DNA of 60,000 nt from Antedon mediterranea (GCF_964355755.1 NC_092678.1:14978922-15038921); one strand, 5' to 3'. Shown: positions 19,104 through 30,566, numbered from the stretch's first letter. Notes: generated by a model not told the origin, from the sequence alone. Numbers and translations: made by a program.

Positions 19104-22100
19104 TAATAATAATACGCTATCAATAGTTTCAATGAACTGTCGAGGTCTAGCAGAAAAATCAAAACGCAGAGATGTGTTACACTATCTAAAGTCAAAAAAA
19201 TACAATATTATTTGCCTCCAAGATGTACACTTCTCGGCAGAAACTGAGTCACTTGTTAGATTGGAGTGGGGCCTTGATTGTTTTTTTAGTTCATATCGTA
19301 GTAATGCAAGGGGAGTCGCAATCTTGTTCAATAATAACTTTCCCTACACTGTTACAAAGCATAAAAAAGATAATGATGGAAATATGTTAGCTTTGGAGGT
19401 AAAGGTTGACGATCTAAAATTTACGCTAATCTCAATGTATGGGCCCAACAACGACACCCCCGGTTTTTACGACAAAATGAGGGAAGTTGTTTTAGAACAT
19501 GAAAACCCACATAATATCGTTTGCGGCGACTGGAACTGTATTTTGGACAAAAAATTAGACTGTAAAAATTACCTAAAACTTAATAATCCAAAGGCAAGAG
19601 AAAAGATAATAAATATTTGTAGTGAATTTAATCTTACAGATGTTTGGCGTGTTTACAACCGAGATGAACAAAAGTTTACCTGGAGACAGAATAAATTCAA
19701 TAAACAAGCCAGGCTTGATTATTTCCTAATCTCATCTGAACTAAACAGCAAAATGCTGGATTGTAATATAAAACCAGGTTACCGAACCGATCACTCACTC
19801 GTAGATATTAAAATGACGATGAACCAGATAAAATACGGGCCAGGATACTGGAAATTTGACAATACCTTATTAAAAGATATTCAATACGTGCAACAATTTA
19901 AAGAAACCATAAATAGAGTCCTAAAACAATATATAGTGCAAAACGAAAAAGATAATAAAGATGCTAATAAAGCGCTGTTTAGCATCAGTGATCAACTTCT
20001 TTTAGAAATGATATTAATGGAAATTAGAGCAAAAACAATTTCTTACGGGGCTTATAAGAAAAAGATTGAAAATAAAAAAGAAAAAGAATTAGAAAGGGAA
20101 ATAGAAAAAATAACACTTGATATCAATAAGGGCGACGCCACGTTAAATGGTACACTAGAAATTAAGTCCGGCGAACTTATGAGTATCAGAAAAGTGAAGA
20201 TGGAAAGAATAATGATGAAAACTAAACTTAAATGGATCGAAGAAGGCGAAAGGCCGACCAAATTTTTTCTTAATATGGAAAAGAAAAATTTTGTTGATAA
20301 AACTATAAATAAAATAGTAAAGGAAAGCAACAATAGTATTCTGCAAAACACAAATGAAATTCTTGTTGAGTCTAGACAATTTTATAAAAACCTTTATTCC
20401 TCAAACCACAATACAGATGATGAAAAAAATATTGTAAAACTTCTTAAAACTATGAATACATTACCAACATTAACAAAAGAACAACAAAATAAAATTGAAG
20501 GGCCAATTACTTATAACGAACTTTTAGTGGCTCTTAAGAGGTCACAAAATGGAAAGTCACCTGGTATTGACGGCTTTAGCTATGAGTTTTTTAAGTTCTT
20601 TTTTGCGGATTTAGTTTACTATCTTTTGAGAGCTATTAACGAGTCGTATAACTCAGGTCAACTGTCAACTTCCCAAAAGTCAGGAATAATTACTTTACTC
20701 CCTAAGAGGGATAAACCCAGAGAGTATCTAAAAAACTGGAGACCTATTACCCTGTTAAGTGTCACTTATAAACTTGTTTCGTCATGCATTGCAGAACGAA
20801 TAAAATCGGTCCTTGATATATTAATTAGTGAACGACAGAAAGGATTTATTAATGGGAGATATATAGGCGAAAATACAAGACTTATGTATGAAGTTATTCA
20901 AATTTGTGAAAAGAAGAAAATCCCTGGTCTGCTTTTACTGATAGACTTTGAAAAAGCGTTCGACTGCATTTCTCACACATTTGTTAACTGCGTTCTTAAA
21001 CATTTTAACTTCGGACAATCCATTCAAAAATGTGTGAAAGTACTATATAAAGATGCAAGATCCTCAGTTCTTGTCAATGGCTTTCTCTCCGAATCATTCT
21101 TAATCGAAAGAGGATGTAGACAAGGGGATGGGCTGAGTCCATACCTGTTTCTTCTGTGCGCAGAAATTTTATCCTCAATGATATCTGAAAATAAACAAAT
21201 TAAAGGAATATCAATTGCAAATCATGAGTATCGATTATCTCAGTATGCGGACGACACTGTATTGTTTCTTGACGGTAAAGAGAAGTCAATGCACGAAGCA
21301 TTTAAGACTCTCGACGTATTTTCCAAAATTTCCGGGCTAAAAGTGAATGTGAACAAAACAAATGCTGTCTGGGTTGGCTCTTTTAAAGACCGAGGTGACT
21401 CAATATGCGAAAACTATAATATAAAATGGATCAAACATGGAGAACCCTTTGAATCATTGGGTATTCGGTTCAGTACAAATTTAAATAAAATGGTAGATTT
21501 GAACTATGAAGACGTATATAAATCAATTAAAAATACAATGAGACATTGGTCAAAAAGAAACTTAACTGTTTTGGGAAGAATCACGGTAGTGAAGTCTTTA
21601 TTACTGTCCAAACTTACCTATATCCTTTCGACATTACCCGATCCCCCTGAAAATGTAATAAAATCACTTAAGTCAGAACTATATCGTTTCATATGGAAAG
21701 GGGTGGATAGAATATCCAGAGATCAACTTATACAAGAAAATAAATTTGGAGGCTTACGAATGGTCGATATAAACGCATATATTCAATCGGTAAAAATCAC
21801 GTGGGTTAGACGGTTAGTAACGTCCAATGAGACGGGATGGGCTCTTTTAGTTCCACTCGTGTTGAATATTCATAAAACTTGGCTCATAGAAGGCGGATCA
21901 TCGAAATTAATCAAATTAGCGAAGGTTAAGCCTTACAATGCATTTTGGCTGGATGTAATAAAGGCGTGGTGCGTATTTGTGAAACACAACACTCCTATGA
22001 GCACCGAATCGATATGTAGACAAACACTCTGGATGAATGATAATATTAAAGTCGGCGGAGAAAGTATCTATTATAAAAACTGGAGTAATCATGGGGTGAA

Positions 22101-22812
22101 TTTTATAAATGATTTAGTTGATAGACATGGAATAACTCCATTAAAACAACTTAGTAAACGTCATAATCTTAACATCAACTTTCTTCAATATGAAGGCCTA
22201 ATACATGCGGTCAGACAACATACGTCTTTATATCAAATTTCTCCAAAAGGAAAAATAAATAGCCCACTACTACCTTTTAACCTTAGCGTAGTAACAAAAA
22301 ATAAAAAAGGATCAAAGCTAATTTATAATACTCTAATCAACTCTAGAAAAAAACAATCGAAAGCTAAAATTAAGTGGGAGAAGGCATTGGATACTTTATA
22401 TGTTGATAAAGAGTGGGAAATTATTAATACCATGTTTTTCTCACTTACTATGTCCACACCACTAATCTGGTTTCAATATAAAATTGTGCATAGAATTTTA
22501 GGTAATAACTCCTTTTTGTATAAAATTGGGAAAATTGACTCACCTTTATGTGCTTTATGTAAAGCAGAAACAGAAACCTTAATACATATTTTTGCACAAT
22601 GCTGTGAAATTAAAATATTTTGGAGAAAGATTAAACAATGGTTGAAATCATATTTTAATATAAATGTAATTATCAACCCCGAATTATGCCTTTTTGGAGT
22701 TAGAAAAAAACCATTTAAAGCCCTAAATACTATTTTACTAATTTGTCGACACTACATATATAGCTGTAAAATGAGAAAAATTAAGCCCAATATTGTTCGA
22801 TTCGTGAATTAG
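19096..22812 (+). CDS. ORF2: endonuclease-reverse transcriptase, L1/Tx1-like
   Basis: 1238 codons without a stop, start ATG 19096 (ACAATAAAAAATG). N-terminal AP-type endonuclease: VSMNCRGL, CLQDVHF, GDWN (about 144-147), TWRQNKF and LDYFLIS, TDHSLVD (about 231-237). RT: NGKSPGIDGFSYEFF, KNWRPITLLS, IDFEKAFDC (D near 617), RGCRQGDGLSPYLF, and catalytic YADD (717-720). C-terminal CCHC CALCKAETETLIHIFAQC (about 1151-1168). The protein nicks target DNA and copies the element RNA at the nick. All visible motifs are intact, so this copy could encode active enzyme although its ORF1 is truncated. L1/Tx1 placement rests on motif style. Confidence 0.93.
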   Translation: MSNNNNTLSIVSMNCRGLAEKSKRRDVLHYLKSKKYNIICLQDVHFSAETESLVRLEWGLDCFFSSYRSNARGVAILFNNNFPYTVTKHKKDNDGNMLALEVKVDDLKFTLISMYGPNNDTPGFYDKMREVVLEHENPHNIVCGDWNCILDKKLDCKNYLKLNNPKAREKIINICSEFNLTDVWRVYNRDEQKFTWRQNKFNKQARLDYFLISSELNSKMLDCNIKPGYRTDHSLVDIKMTMNQIKYGPGYWKFDNTLLKDIQYVQQFKETINRVLKQYIVQNEKDNKDANKALFSISDQLLLEMILMEIRAKTISYGAYKKKIENKKEKELEREIEKITLDINKGDATLNGTLEIKSGELMSIRKVKMERIMMKTKLKWIEEGERPTKFFLNMEKKNFVDKTINKIVKESNNSILQNTNEILVESRQFYKNLYSSNHNTDDEKNIVKLLKTMNTLPTLTKEQQNKIEGPITYNELLVALKRSQNGKSPGIDGFSYEFFKFFFADLVYYLLRAINESYNSGQLSTSQKSGIITLLPKRDKPREYLKNWRPITLLSVTYKLVSSCIAERIKSVLDILISERQKGFINGRYIGENTRLMYEVIQICEKKKIPGLLLLIDFEKAFDCISHTFVNCVLKHFNFGQSIQKCVKVLYKDARSSVLVNGFLSESFLIERGCRQGDGLSPYLFLLCAEILSSMISENKQIKGISIANHEYRLSQYADDTVLFLDGKEKSMHEAFKTLDVFSKISGLKVNVNKTNAVWVGSFKDRGDSICENYNIKWIKHGEPFESLGIRFSTNLNKMVDLNYEDVYKSIKNTMRHWSKRNLTVLGRITVVKSLLLSKLTYILSTLPDPPENVIKSLKSELYRFIWKGVDRISRDQLIQENKFGGLRMVDINAYIQSVKITWVRRLVTSNETGWALLVPLVLNIHKTWLIEGGSSKLIKLAKVKPYNAFWLDVIKAWCVFVKHNTPMSTESICRQTLWMNDNIKVGGESIYYKNWSNHGVNFINDLVDRHGITPLKQLSKRHNLNINFLQYEGLIHAVRQHTSLYQISPKGKINSPLLPFNLSVVTKNKKGSKLIYNTLINSRKKQSKAKIKWEKALDTLYVDKEWEIINTMFFSLTMSTPLIWFQYKIVHRILGNNSFLYKIGKIDSPLCALCKAETETLIHIFAQCCEIKIFWRKIKQWLKSYFNINVIINPELCLFGVRKKPFKALNTILLICRHYIYSCKMRKIKPNIVRFVN

Positions 22813-23321
22813 ATTAAGTTACACGTTAAACAAGAAGAATTTATTTTGAAAACCAAAGGGGAGCATCATACTTACTTAAACAAATGGAGTCCTTTCTTGG
22901 AAAAACATGAACTTATTGACTGGTAACTTTGCATTAAAAAAAAAGGACTTAGTACTGTTTTTTATAATATGTTTTTTAATCCTGAATTATTTATACACTT
23001 TTATGATCTGTTTATTTAGTAAGTTATAACTATATATTTGAATAAGAAAGTTTTATGTTTAATTAAATTATTTAGTTGAAATATGTTATAAAAAAAAAAA
23101 TTGACAACAAATTATTTATAGACTTTGTTTTTAAGAAAAAAGAAAAAGTAGATTTATATTTATTACATCATGAAATTATTTATAGTTTGTTCTTAAGAGA
23201 AATGTATATTATATATTATTATTATTTAAAAAGTGTTATTATTTATATTGTGTATTACTATTAATAAGAAAGTGTTATTATTTTAAGCTATTTTTTAAAT
23301 TTAAATATGAAAGTGTTCAAT

Positions 23322-23348
23322 AAAAAAAAAAAAAAAAAAAAAAAAAAA
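23322..23348 (+). other. Poly(A) tail of nested LINE
   Basis: 27 uninterrupted A residues preceded by CAATAAA; the last few overlap the target duplication. Confidence 0.9.
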
Positions 23349-24170
23349 GTATTTTTTACAATATATGACTCTATTGCAAATTTATAATTCTATAATCCTT
23401 CCCCATTTAACGTATGCAATAGTAGTATGGGGCTCCTTCGGACCAAGTAAATTAAACCGACTTCACATCCTCCAGAAAAAAGCACTACAAATTATATGCA
23501 AAGTCCACTATCAACATCCTTCCCAACCGCTATTTATACAAACCAACACATTAAATATATTCGATCTTTATGAAAAACATATGGCAATACTACTCTTCCA
23601 ATTTCATAATAAACAGCTCCCAATTACGTTTGACACTGACTTTCAAACAATTGAATCAACACATAATTATGATACCAGGAATAAAAAAAACTATACCACT
23701 GTACTAAAAAGAACCAAAATAGGACAACAGAGTATATGCTATATGCCAAGACATGGAATAGCCTTGAAAACTCAGTAAGAGAAATCAAGAGTATAAGACT
23801 ATTTAAAAAAACAATTCATATTAATCTCCTCAAAAAATATTCTAATACCTAAAATCACAACGTATTATGAACAAAATATTTATCATTATCGATTTCTTTT
23901 TTTTTTCTTTTTTTTTATGAATGATCTATTCTGGTCATATTTTTGAAATTGTTATTACATGTATAATAATATATATATTTTTTTTATTATTCAACTGTCA
24001 TTTATGATTATTGCTTATTGTCTCTATTGTTTACATATATATTTACTAATTGTTATTGTTTTTATTGTAATTTATTTATTTATTTATTTTTTCCAATTTT
24101 TAATTGTTACATAGGACATCACATTTTAAAGCTTTGCTTATAGTGATGCCCGATTCAATCAATCAATATA
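23346..24170 (+). mobile_element. CR1/L2-like LINE, downstream part (split host element)
   Basis: Continues the element at 17445-18050. Directly after the duplicated target the frame reads KYFLQYMTLLQIY, completing the C-terminal RT-associated region. The end near 24147-24170 is ATTCAATCAATCAAT, the short tandem-repeat tail typical of CR1/L2 LINEs rather than poly(A). Confidence 0.8.
23358..23852 (+). pseudogene. LINE ORF2 C-terminal region
   Basis: Reads MTLLQIYNSIILPHLTYAI, VVWGSFGPSKLNRLHILQKK, then a TRNKKNY region to about 23763. A frameshift follows, after which ENSVREIKSIRLFKKTI continues to TAA near 23852. This is the conserved tail found after the RT in CR1/jockey-group LINEs. Confidence 0.8.
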
Positions 24171-24800
24171 TTACTTTTGCTTAAAACCATGTTCAACTGT
24201 GTGCCGTTGCCAATATACAGTAATCTCCCTAAACACTGCTACTTTTAATACTTACAATATTATATGTTTTCATCTTTTCCATTGATTGTAAACCTCTAAT
24301 TAAACTTTCCAGTATTTTATTATTCAACTTCTGTTTCCAATAATATTCAATATAAACAATTAATTTTTATTATTATCATTACTGTAAATAATCATTGTAT
24401 ATATTTTATAATTAATATTTTATTGGTCTTGTTTTTTTGTAAAAATCTACTGTAATATTATATCTTATTGTTGTTACCATTATAACAAATGTACGATTGA
24501 TTGAATAAAGTTCACATATACATGAAGATGTCTTCCGTTTCGTGAAAAATCTATCATTACAAAAAAAATTCAGAAATTTGTCTGTCCAGCGTCAGCGTGT
24601 GCCACACTGATATGACCCTTTGCCAATACATATACAGTATATAGTTATGCCTATGTATGCCTAACATGCATGTTAGGTGGAAGGCCAAACCGTTCGAATT
24701 CCCTGGCCTGACGAGCGTCTCTAGTAGTAGTACAGTACTATAGTAGTACAGAGTAGGCCTAGCCTAACCGATCGTCTGCTGCGCGCGGCCTTTGCAATGG
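24171..24800. other. Spacer, nothing recognised
   Basis: AT-rich to about 24600, then GC-richer sequence with GTAGTACAGTA repeats just upstream of the next LINE. ATTGATTGAATAAAGTTCACA near 24490 may be the 3' end of another worn LINE. Confidence 0.35.
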
Positions 24801-24851
24801 TGGTAGCTGACAACAACAGTTGCTAATTTACAAGGTAGTACAACTGACCTG

Positions 24852-25286
24852 TTGGCAAAAATTAACAAGACGGAACGCTTTTCTCGTCGTAATAACGTAA
24901 GAATTGTTGGTGTGGAAGAGAACACAAAAGAAAACTGTAAGTTAATCTTTGAGAACATTCTTTCCGATTTTTTCACACTCGATCCCAGGCCAACAATCGA
25001 ACGGGCCCACCGAGATGGTAAAAGTATGAACGGCAAGCCAAGGCATATCATTGCCCGTTTTCTCTCATACGCTTCTAAGATTGAAGTTATGAAACAACGA
25101 AGTTCTGCGCTAGATAGCCAGAAATTTTATATCATAGATGATCTTACTGCTGCCGATCTACTGGAAAAAAAGAAATGGAGATCACAAGTAAAAGAGATGT
25201 ACAATAAAGGTACCAAGCTTCGTTTTACGGCTGGAAAATGGCGAAATTCAACTGGCATTCCGGTAAACTTTTCGAAATTCCATTGA
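24852..25286 (+). CDS. LINE ORF1 protein, RRM-like, partial
   Basis: Reads RRNNVRIVGVEENTKENCKL, IERAHRDGK, KPRHIIARFLSYASKIEVM and FTAGKWRNSTGIPV. This is the RRM plus C-terminal domain pattern of L1-type ORF1 RNA-binding proteins, here associated with a CR1-like ORF2. No ATG opens the frame: it is open from about 24816 with TTG at 24852. The N-terminal coiled coil is missing or very short, so the copy is probably 5'-incomplete. A 35-bp duplication immediately follows its end. Confidence 0.75.
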   Translation: MAKINKTERFSRRNNVRIVGVEENTKENCKLIFENILSDFFTLDPRPTIERAHRDGKSMNGKPRHIIARFLSYASKIEVMKQRSSALDSQKFYIIDDLTAADLLEKKKWRSQVKEMYNKGTKLRFTAGKWRNSTGIPVNFSKFH

Positions 25287-25320
25287 AATAGTTCCGGTAA
25301 ACTTTTCGAAATTCCATTGC
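25262..25320 (+). repeat. 35-bp direct duplication
   Basis: CCGGTAAACTTTTCGAAATT occurs at about 25260 and again 35 bp later, duplicating the end of ORF1 with its stop. Confidence 0.85.
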
Positions 25321-25730
25321 CATACTAGTGATCGGAATGTTGTTGTAAACACTTGGACTGTCTAAGAAGCATTTCTTCTTTACAAATTCAATCCATTATT
25401 AATTTTACAACAGACTAAGAATCTTTTATCCATTATTTTCCTTACATCTGCATACTTTGCTTAATTTGTATAAGCCTCTTGATTGATTTTACATAATAAT
25501 TTTACAATAGCGTTTTCAGGAGTCTGTTCTCACATAATTGCATTGTCATAAGATGTTTAAACCACTTAAAACCATTTATTCACCTTTGTTTTATTGTTAC
25601 CCCCCAATTCTTAACTTGCTTCTTTATATTTACGTTCTTTTACTTTTCTGTTTTTACGTAACATTACCAGGCATCTTTTATTACATACTATTGAATAAAC
25701 TGATCACATTATGTATCGTTAGATATTCTC

Positions 25731-26012
25731 ATGGACCCTTTTGACAATATAGATGCATTCCCATTTAATCACATTATTGATAATGATGAATTCTTGCATG
25801 TCATTCACTATTACTTTTGTGACGATAGAATTGACTTTGATAGATTTAATTCTTTAATTTTTAACCCTTTTGATATTAATTTTAAAGATGTTATTAATGA
25901 CAACGATGCCCAATTATTTTCCGAAAATATTGAATCTTGTGCCTATGAATATATTGATAGTCTTAACAACAAATATTCAACCCAAGATTATTCATTAGTA
26001 TCTTTCACTTAA
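25731..26012 (+). pseudogene. LINE ORF2 N-terminal piece, frameshifted
   Basis: Starts MDPFDNIDAFPFNHIIDND and runs into the endonuclease with YSLVSF, where a 1-nt shift diverts it to a stop; the next frame continues HLNARSLVKHF. It aligns with residues following the PHD finger in the LINE at 56.3 kb (FPFNHYIDDDEF), but here the PHD finger itself is absent. Confidence 0.75.
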
Positions 26013-28897
26013 ACGCACGCAGTCTTGTTAAACATTTTAACGATATCAATGTATGCGTAGGTGCTATTAACCATGAATTCTCAGCACTATGCTTCACCGA
26101 AACTTTTTTTAATCATAATACGCCTTTTTCCTTTTATAATATTCCCAATTATAACCTCTTGCATGTTTCACGAGCTGATAGACCAGGAGGAGGCGTTGCC
26201 ATTTACCTACACCAGAGATTTAAATATATTCTTCGCCCTGATTTATCATTTATCATTACTAATGGTTCAGAATCTCTTTTCATTGAAATCGATGCAAAAC
26301 CCAAAAACATAATCCTTGGAGTAGTATATCGTTTGCCTGAATTATCCATTAACACATTTAATAAAGATATCTCTAATTTAATTGACACCATTAATAATGA
26401 GAAAAAAACAGCATATATTTCAGGAGACTTTAATATTAACTTGTTAAATTCCAAAACACATAAAGGTACTTCTGATTTTGTTTATATTTTTTTTCAATCA
26501 AATTATTATCCTCTTATTACTAGGCCAACTAGAATTACGCGTAATTCTGCAACTTTAATCGACAATATTTTTTGTAATAATCTATATGATAACATTTCTT
26601 CCGGAATTCTATATTCGGACATCTCGGATCACTTTCCTGTTTTCTTGTTAGTACATAAATCAGAACCTCTCCAACACCTGAAACCTAAATCAAAATATAT
26701 ATACATAAAAAAAGTCAATGATATTTCAATTTCTGCCTTAAGTAATGATTTGTCAAATGTTGACTGGACTAGTATTTATAACTCCAATGAACCCAATGAG
26801 GCATACGCTTTATTCAACGACATATTTAGTACATTATATAATAACAACATTAAAACCACTCGTTCCAGACGCAATATTCGGAAAGAAAAAAAACCTTGGA
26901 TAACTAAATGCTTAATTAAATCTATCGACAAAAAACACAAATTATATAAAACATTTCTTATATCTAAAAAGCAAAAGGACAAAGATAAATATGTTAAATA
27001 TCGAAATGTACTTACCAAAATCCTTCGTACTGCCCAAAAGAATTACTTCAGTGACAAATTTGAATTCCATAAAAATAACATCCAAAAAACCTGGCAAACA
27101 ATAAATGGAGTCCTTGGCAAGAAATCTCGTAAACCGTTTCCTTCTCACTTTATTAACAATGACATTGAATTAAATAATCCTCAACAAATTGCAACTGAAT
27201 TCAATAATTATTTTACTAGTATAGGGCCAAATTTAGTTAACAAAATACATGTGTCGGATAATGATAATTATACTTCTACCCTACCTCGTCCATGTGTGCA
27301 CTCTCTCTTTCTTAGTCCTGTAACCGAACATGAAGTTGTCAGTATAATACTTTCCCTCAAAGATAATAAATCTCCTGGGTTTGATGGGTTTTCCAATAAA
27401 ATTATTAAACGTGTTTCTAATTTTATATGCAAACCCTTAACTCACATTTTTAATACTTCTTTTCAAACCGGTATTTTTCCTGATTCTTTTAAAATAGCTA
27501 AAGTCATCCCTATCTACAAGAAAGAAGATCCTCATCATTTCAATAACTACAGACCAATCTCCCTACTTCCTTGTTTCTCAAAATTAATTGAAAAAATAAT
27601 GCATAATCGAATTTCTTCCTTTTTAACTAAACATAACATTTTATTTAAAGGCCAATATGGTTTCAGGAAAAAGTATTCAACAGATCTTGCTTTATTAGAT
27701 ATTTTTGACAAAATTACAATTGCCCTGAGTAAAAATGAGTTTTCTGTTGGCATTTTCCTTGATTTATCTAAGGCCTTCGATACTATTAACCACGATATTT
27801 TAATTCATAAACTTTCAAATTACGGTATCAGAGGCCTTCCTTTAAAACTAATTAAAAGCTACCTTTCCAATCGTGTTCAGTTTACTTCCTTAAATAATTT
27901 TAACTCTTCCTATTCCCGTTTAACCTGTGGTGTTCCCCAAGGATCGATTCTTGGACCACTCTTATTCCTGATTTTTGTTAACGATATACCAAACAGCTCT
28001 AAATTACTAAATTTTATCTTATTTGCTGACGACACAAATATTTTTTTCTCTCATCCTAAATTAAATACCTTGTTTAAAATTGTCAATGATGAGTTACTTA
28101 AAGTTTCAAATTGGCTCAAACACAATAAATTAACTCTTAATACATTCAAAACGAACTATATAATATTTTCTAAACGTAAAATTTCAAATTCTTTAAATGA
28201 ACAAATATACATTGATAATAAAATGATCAAACGAGTTAATGAAACCCAATTTTTAGGAGTAACCATAGATGCCTCTCTGACTTGGAAACTACATATAAAT
28301 AAAATCAGTAATCTAGTTTCTAGAAATGTTGGAATATTGAACAAATTAAAACATATCTTCCCTCAAAAAACCTTATTAACCCTTTATAATACTTTAGTTT
28401 TGCCTTACCTTTCTTATGCCAATTTATGTTGGGCAATTACTCTAGATAAATTTAATACGTTATGCCCCTGGACAAGTCTAGAGAAAACTCAAATTGACCG
28501 CCTTTTTAAACTACAAAAACGTGCACTTCGGATTTGCGCGGGAGAATCATTTAGAGCCCAGACAAAATTACTTTTTAAAAGATTTAACGTTTTAAACATT
28601 TATGATTTAAATAAATTACAAGTTGCCTCATTTATGTACCGTTTATCTAACAATTTACTGCCTTCACATTTTAATGCTTTATTTACAAGAATTGACGAAC
28701 GCCATTCCTATAAAACCCGATCCTCTGTTAACAATTATATCCTTGATAATTTAAATGTTAAGGCTCGACGATTTTCTATGTATTATTTTGGTCCCAAACT
28801 TTGGACTTCACTCTCAAATGAACTTAAACATAAATCTTCCTTTTCTAGTTTTAAATCTAATTTCAAACACAAAATGGTGTCAGAATATGCTACATAA
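26004..28897 (+). CDS. LINE ORF2: endonuclease-reverse transcriptase (CR1-like)
   Basis: Open from the frameshift at about 26004 to the stop at 28897; from 26159 it is 912 codons. Endonuclease: ADRPGGGVAIYLHQRF, SGDFNINLL, TRPTRITRNSATLIDNIF, SDISDHFPVF. RT: KSPGFDGFSNKIIK, NNYRPISLLPCFSKLIE, LDLSKAFDTINHDIL, CGVPQGSILGPLLFLIFVND, catalytic LFADDTNIFF (about 622 codons after 26159), LGVTIDASLTWKLHI. The C-terminal region ends KHKMVSEYAT. Catalytic motifs look intact; the upstream frameshift removes the natural N-terminus. Clade beyond the CR1/L2 group is not certain. Confidence 0.9.
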
Positions 28898-29340
28898 ATT
28901 TTCGCCGATCTTTTATCCTTATTTATTTGGTGGTGATACATGGCATTAAATCCTTCACCCTGGTATTCAATAATCTCCGCTACATTGTATCGTTATACTT
29001 GTTATTATACCATATTTAATTATATTTCATATTGTACTCTAATTGTTATCATTATCCCTTTTATCATATATTATATAATTGCCTGGTTTATCTTAACTTC
29101 TATAATTTAAATTTTTTTTTATTTCTTTATTTTATGTACTTTCACTATTATATATTTATATTTTAGTCTACTCTGTAGCAATGTTAGTATACTTAGGCAT
29201 ACGGGAGTCACGACTTAAAGTTCAGTGAACTTACTGTGACTTCCATCCACCCACATTTAATATATGTTATGTTATGTAAATGTAAATGATATATATATAT
29301 ATATATATAAGTGAGTGGAAAAAATAAATAAACGAAAAAA

Positions 29341-29748
29341 ATAAAACATAGAAATGAATAGCTATTCAGTTCTTATACAATTTTGACCAATATTTACATG
29401 TATGAATGATGATTTTTATAAGAAAATTGGTTATGGCCCATTTTTCAAATGGCAACAATTACAGTAGCTAGGAAGTTTGTTTTCTATTCAATTTGACCAA
29501 GCTCATAAAAATACAACGCGAGAGAAAATCAGGGAGACCTCCATGGAATAAACATTGTACAAGAAAAAACCTGATATTATTAAAATAATTGTTCAGTATA
29601 AAACATGTTGAAATGACAGGAAATATTTATAAAATGTTAGTGAGAAAAAATCGAAATAATTGTTCAGCAGTAGAGGTATCATATACCAAACAGGAAATGC
29701 CAAGAAGCCCATGAATATTAATGACTTCCATAGAAATTTCCTAACCAC

Positions 29749-29753
<5 letters not shown>
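29341..29753. repeat. Dispersed ~410-bp repeat, copy 2
   Basis: Nearly identical to 6138-6545. Starts right after the LINE 3' end and stops at an (AT)n run. Confidence 0.8.
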
Positions 29754-29832
<79 letters not shown>

Positions 29833-29837
29833 TATAA
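29751..29837. repeat. (AT)n microsatellite
   Basis: TA dinucleotides with one TG interruption. Confidence 0.9.
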
Positions 29838-29950
29838 ATCAATGATGTTGCGTAGCACTGTGTAAATTATATATAAATCATACTGTAAATTATATAGAAA
29901 CAGTGCTCATATTCGGAACATGATCTCATAATCGCGTCGAGCATAGCTCA
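29838..29950 (-). repeat. Conserved block inverted relative to 6613-6715
   Basis: Carries CAGTGCTCATATTCGGAACA and GATCTCATAATCGCGTCGA. The same block forms the palindrome at 30784-31003. Confidence 0.8.
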
Positions 29951-29984
29951 TTGGCGAAAGTTCCATATTTTTTAGTTGTATGAA

Positions 29985-30145
<161 letters not shown>

Positions 30146-30247
30146 TTGAAATTATCAGACCGTTAGGATAGAGTGCTCAATACCAAGGTAGAGCATAAAT
30201 AAATAAATAAAATAACAGCAGAAAACTTGGTTACTTCATTATTTTAA

Positions 30248-30303
30248 TCACTACAAATTTGTTTCGTACGACCAGCATGTAGCTGGCCACACTCTTCAGG
30301 TGA
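30248..30303 (-). ncRNA. Hammerhead ribozyme (minus strand)
   Basis: Reverse complement of the plus copy at 30459-30514 with a C to T change in stem II that keeps pairing (G-U). CTGAAGA, an 11-bp stem II, GAAA, a short stem III, UA and 4-bp stem I (TCAC/GTGA) are all present. Confidence 0.85.
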
Positions 30304-30458
30304 AATATAAAACATAAGTGACACAGTTGTCTCATAGGAAAAAATTCTTACTAAAATGCAGATAGTTTATCTAAAAAAATAGGCTATTGTATACGACTTC
30401 CTGATGACTCACTTCTATTAAGCACTATGAGACAACTGTGTCACTTATGTTTTATATT

Positions 30459-30514
30459 TCACCTGAAGAGTGCGGCCAGCTACATGCTGGTCGTACGAAA
30501 CAAATTTGTAGTGA
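30459..30514 (+). ncRNA. Hammerhead ribozyme, complete type I
   Basis: Stem I TCAC (30459-30462) pairs with GTGA (30511-30514). Core CTGAAGA (30463-30469) fits CUGANGA. Stem II is 11 bp, all Watson-Crick or G-U (30470-30480 with 30486-30496, loop TACAT), then GAAA (30497-30500). Stem III is CA(A)/(T)TG with a tiny loop, and the cleavage dinucleotide UA is at 30509-30510, so predicted cleavage is after A30510. All conserved core nucleotides are present. Very short stems I and III are usual for retroelement hammerheads, which often act as dimers. Confidence 0.88.
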
Positions 30515-30566
30515 TTAAAATAATGAAGTAACCAAGTTTTCTGCTGTTATTTTATATATATATATA

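Larger units (their letters stand above)
18051..23348 (+). mobile_element. L1/Tx1-like LINE, 5'-truncated, nested insertion
   Basis: Inserted into the LINE at 17.4 kb. The 12-bp target duplication AAAGTATTTTTT occurs at 18039-18050 and 23346-23357. The element starts inside ORF1, carries a full-length ORF2, and ends in CAATAAA and about 27 A residues (23322-23348). 5' truncation, poly(A) and a direct duplication are the marks of target-primed reverse transcription. An extra open frame lies between ORF1 and ORF2. Confidence 0.92.
24815..29290 (+). mobile_element. CR1-like LINE, near full-length
   Basis: Order: ORF1-like protein (24852-25286), about 440 bp with a 35-bp direct duplication (25262-25320), a short N-terminal ORF2 piece (25731-26012), and a long endonuclease-RT frame to 28897. 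A roughly 390-bp 3' UTR then ends in TGTTATGTTATGTAAATGTAAATG before an (AT)n run. One frameshift near 25985-26003 breaks ORF2. Confidence 0.85.
30207..30554. mobile_element. Inverted repeat with two hammerhead ribozymes (PLE-like termini)
   Basis: Arms 30207-30337 and 30425-30554 are near-perfect inverted copies of about 130 bp separated by 87 bp. Each arm encodes one hammerhead ribozyme, so the pair is encoded on opposite strands. No protein is left. Inverted terminal copies carrying hammerheads are known in Penelope-like elements, which also have fragments on both sides here. Confidence 0.7.

Noticed and set aside
20052-20379. Minus-strand frames inside the L1/Tx1-like ORF2
   Set aside because: Shadows of the 1238-codon plus-strand frame, without any domain.
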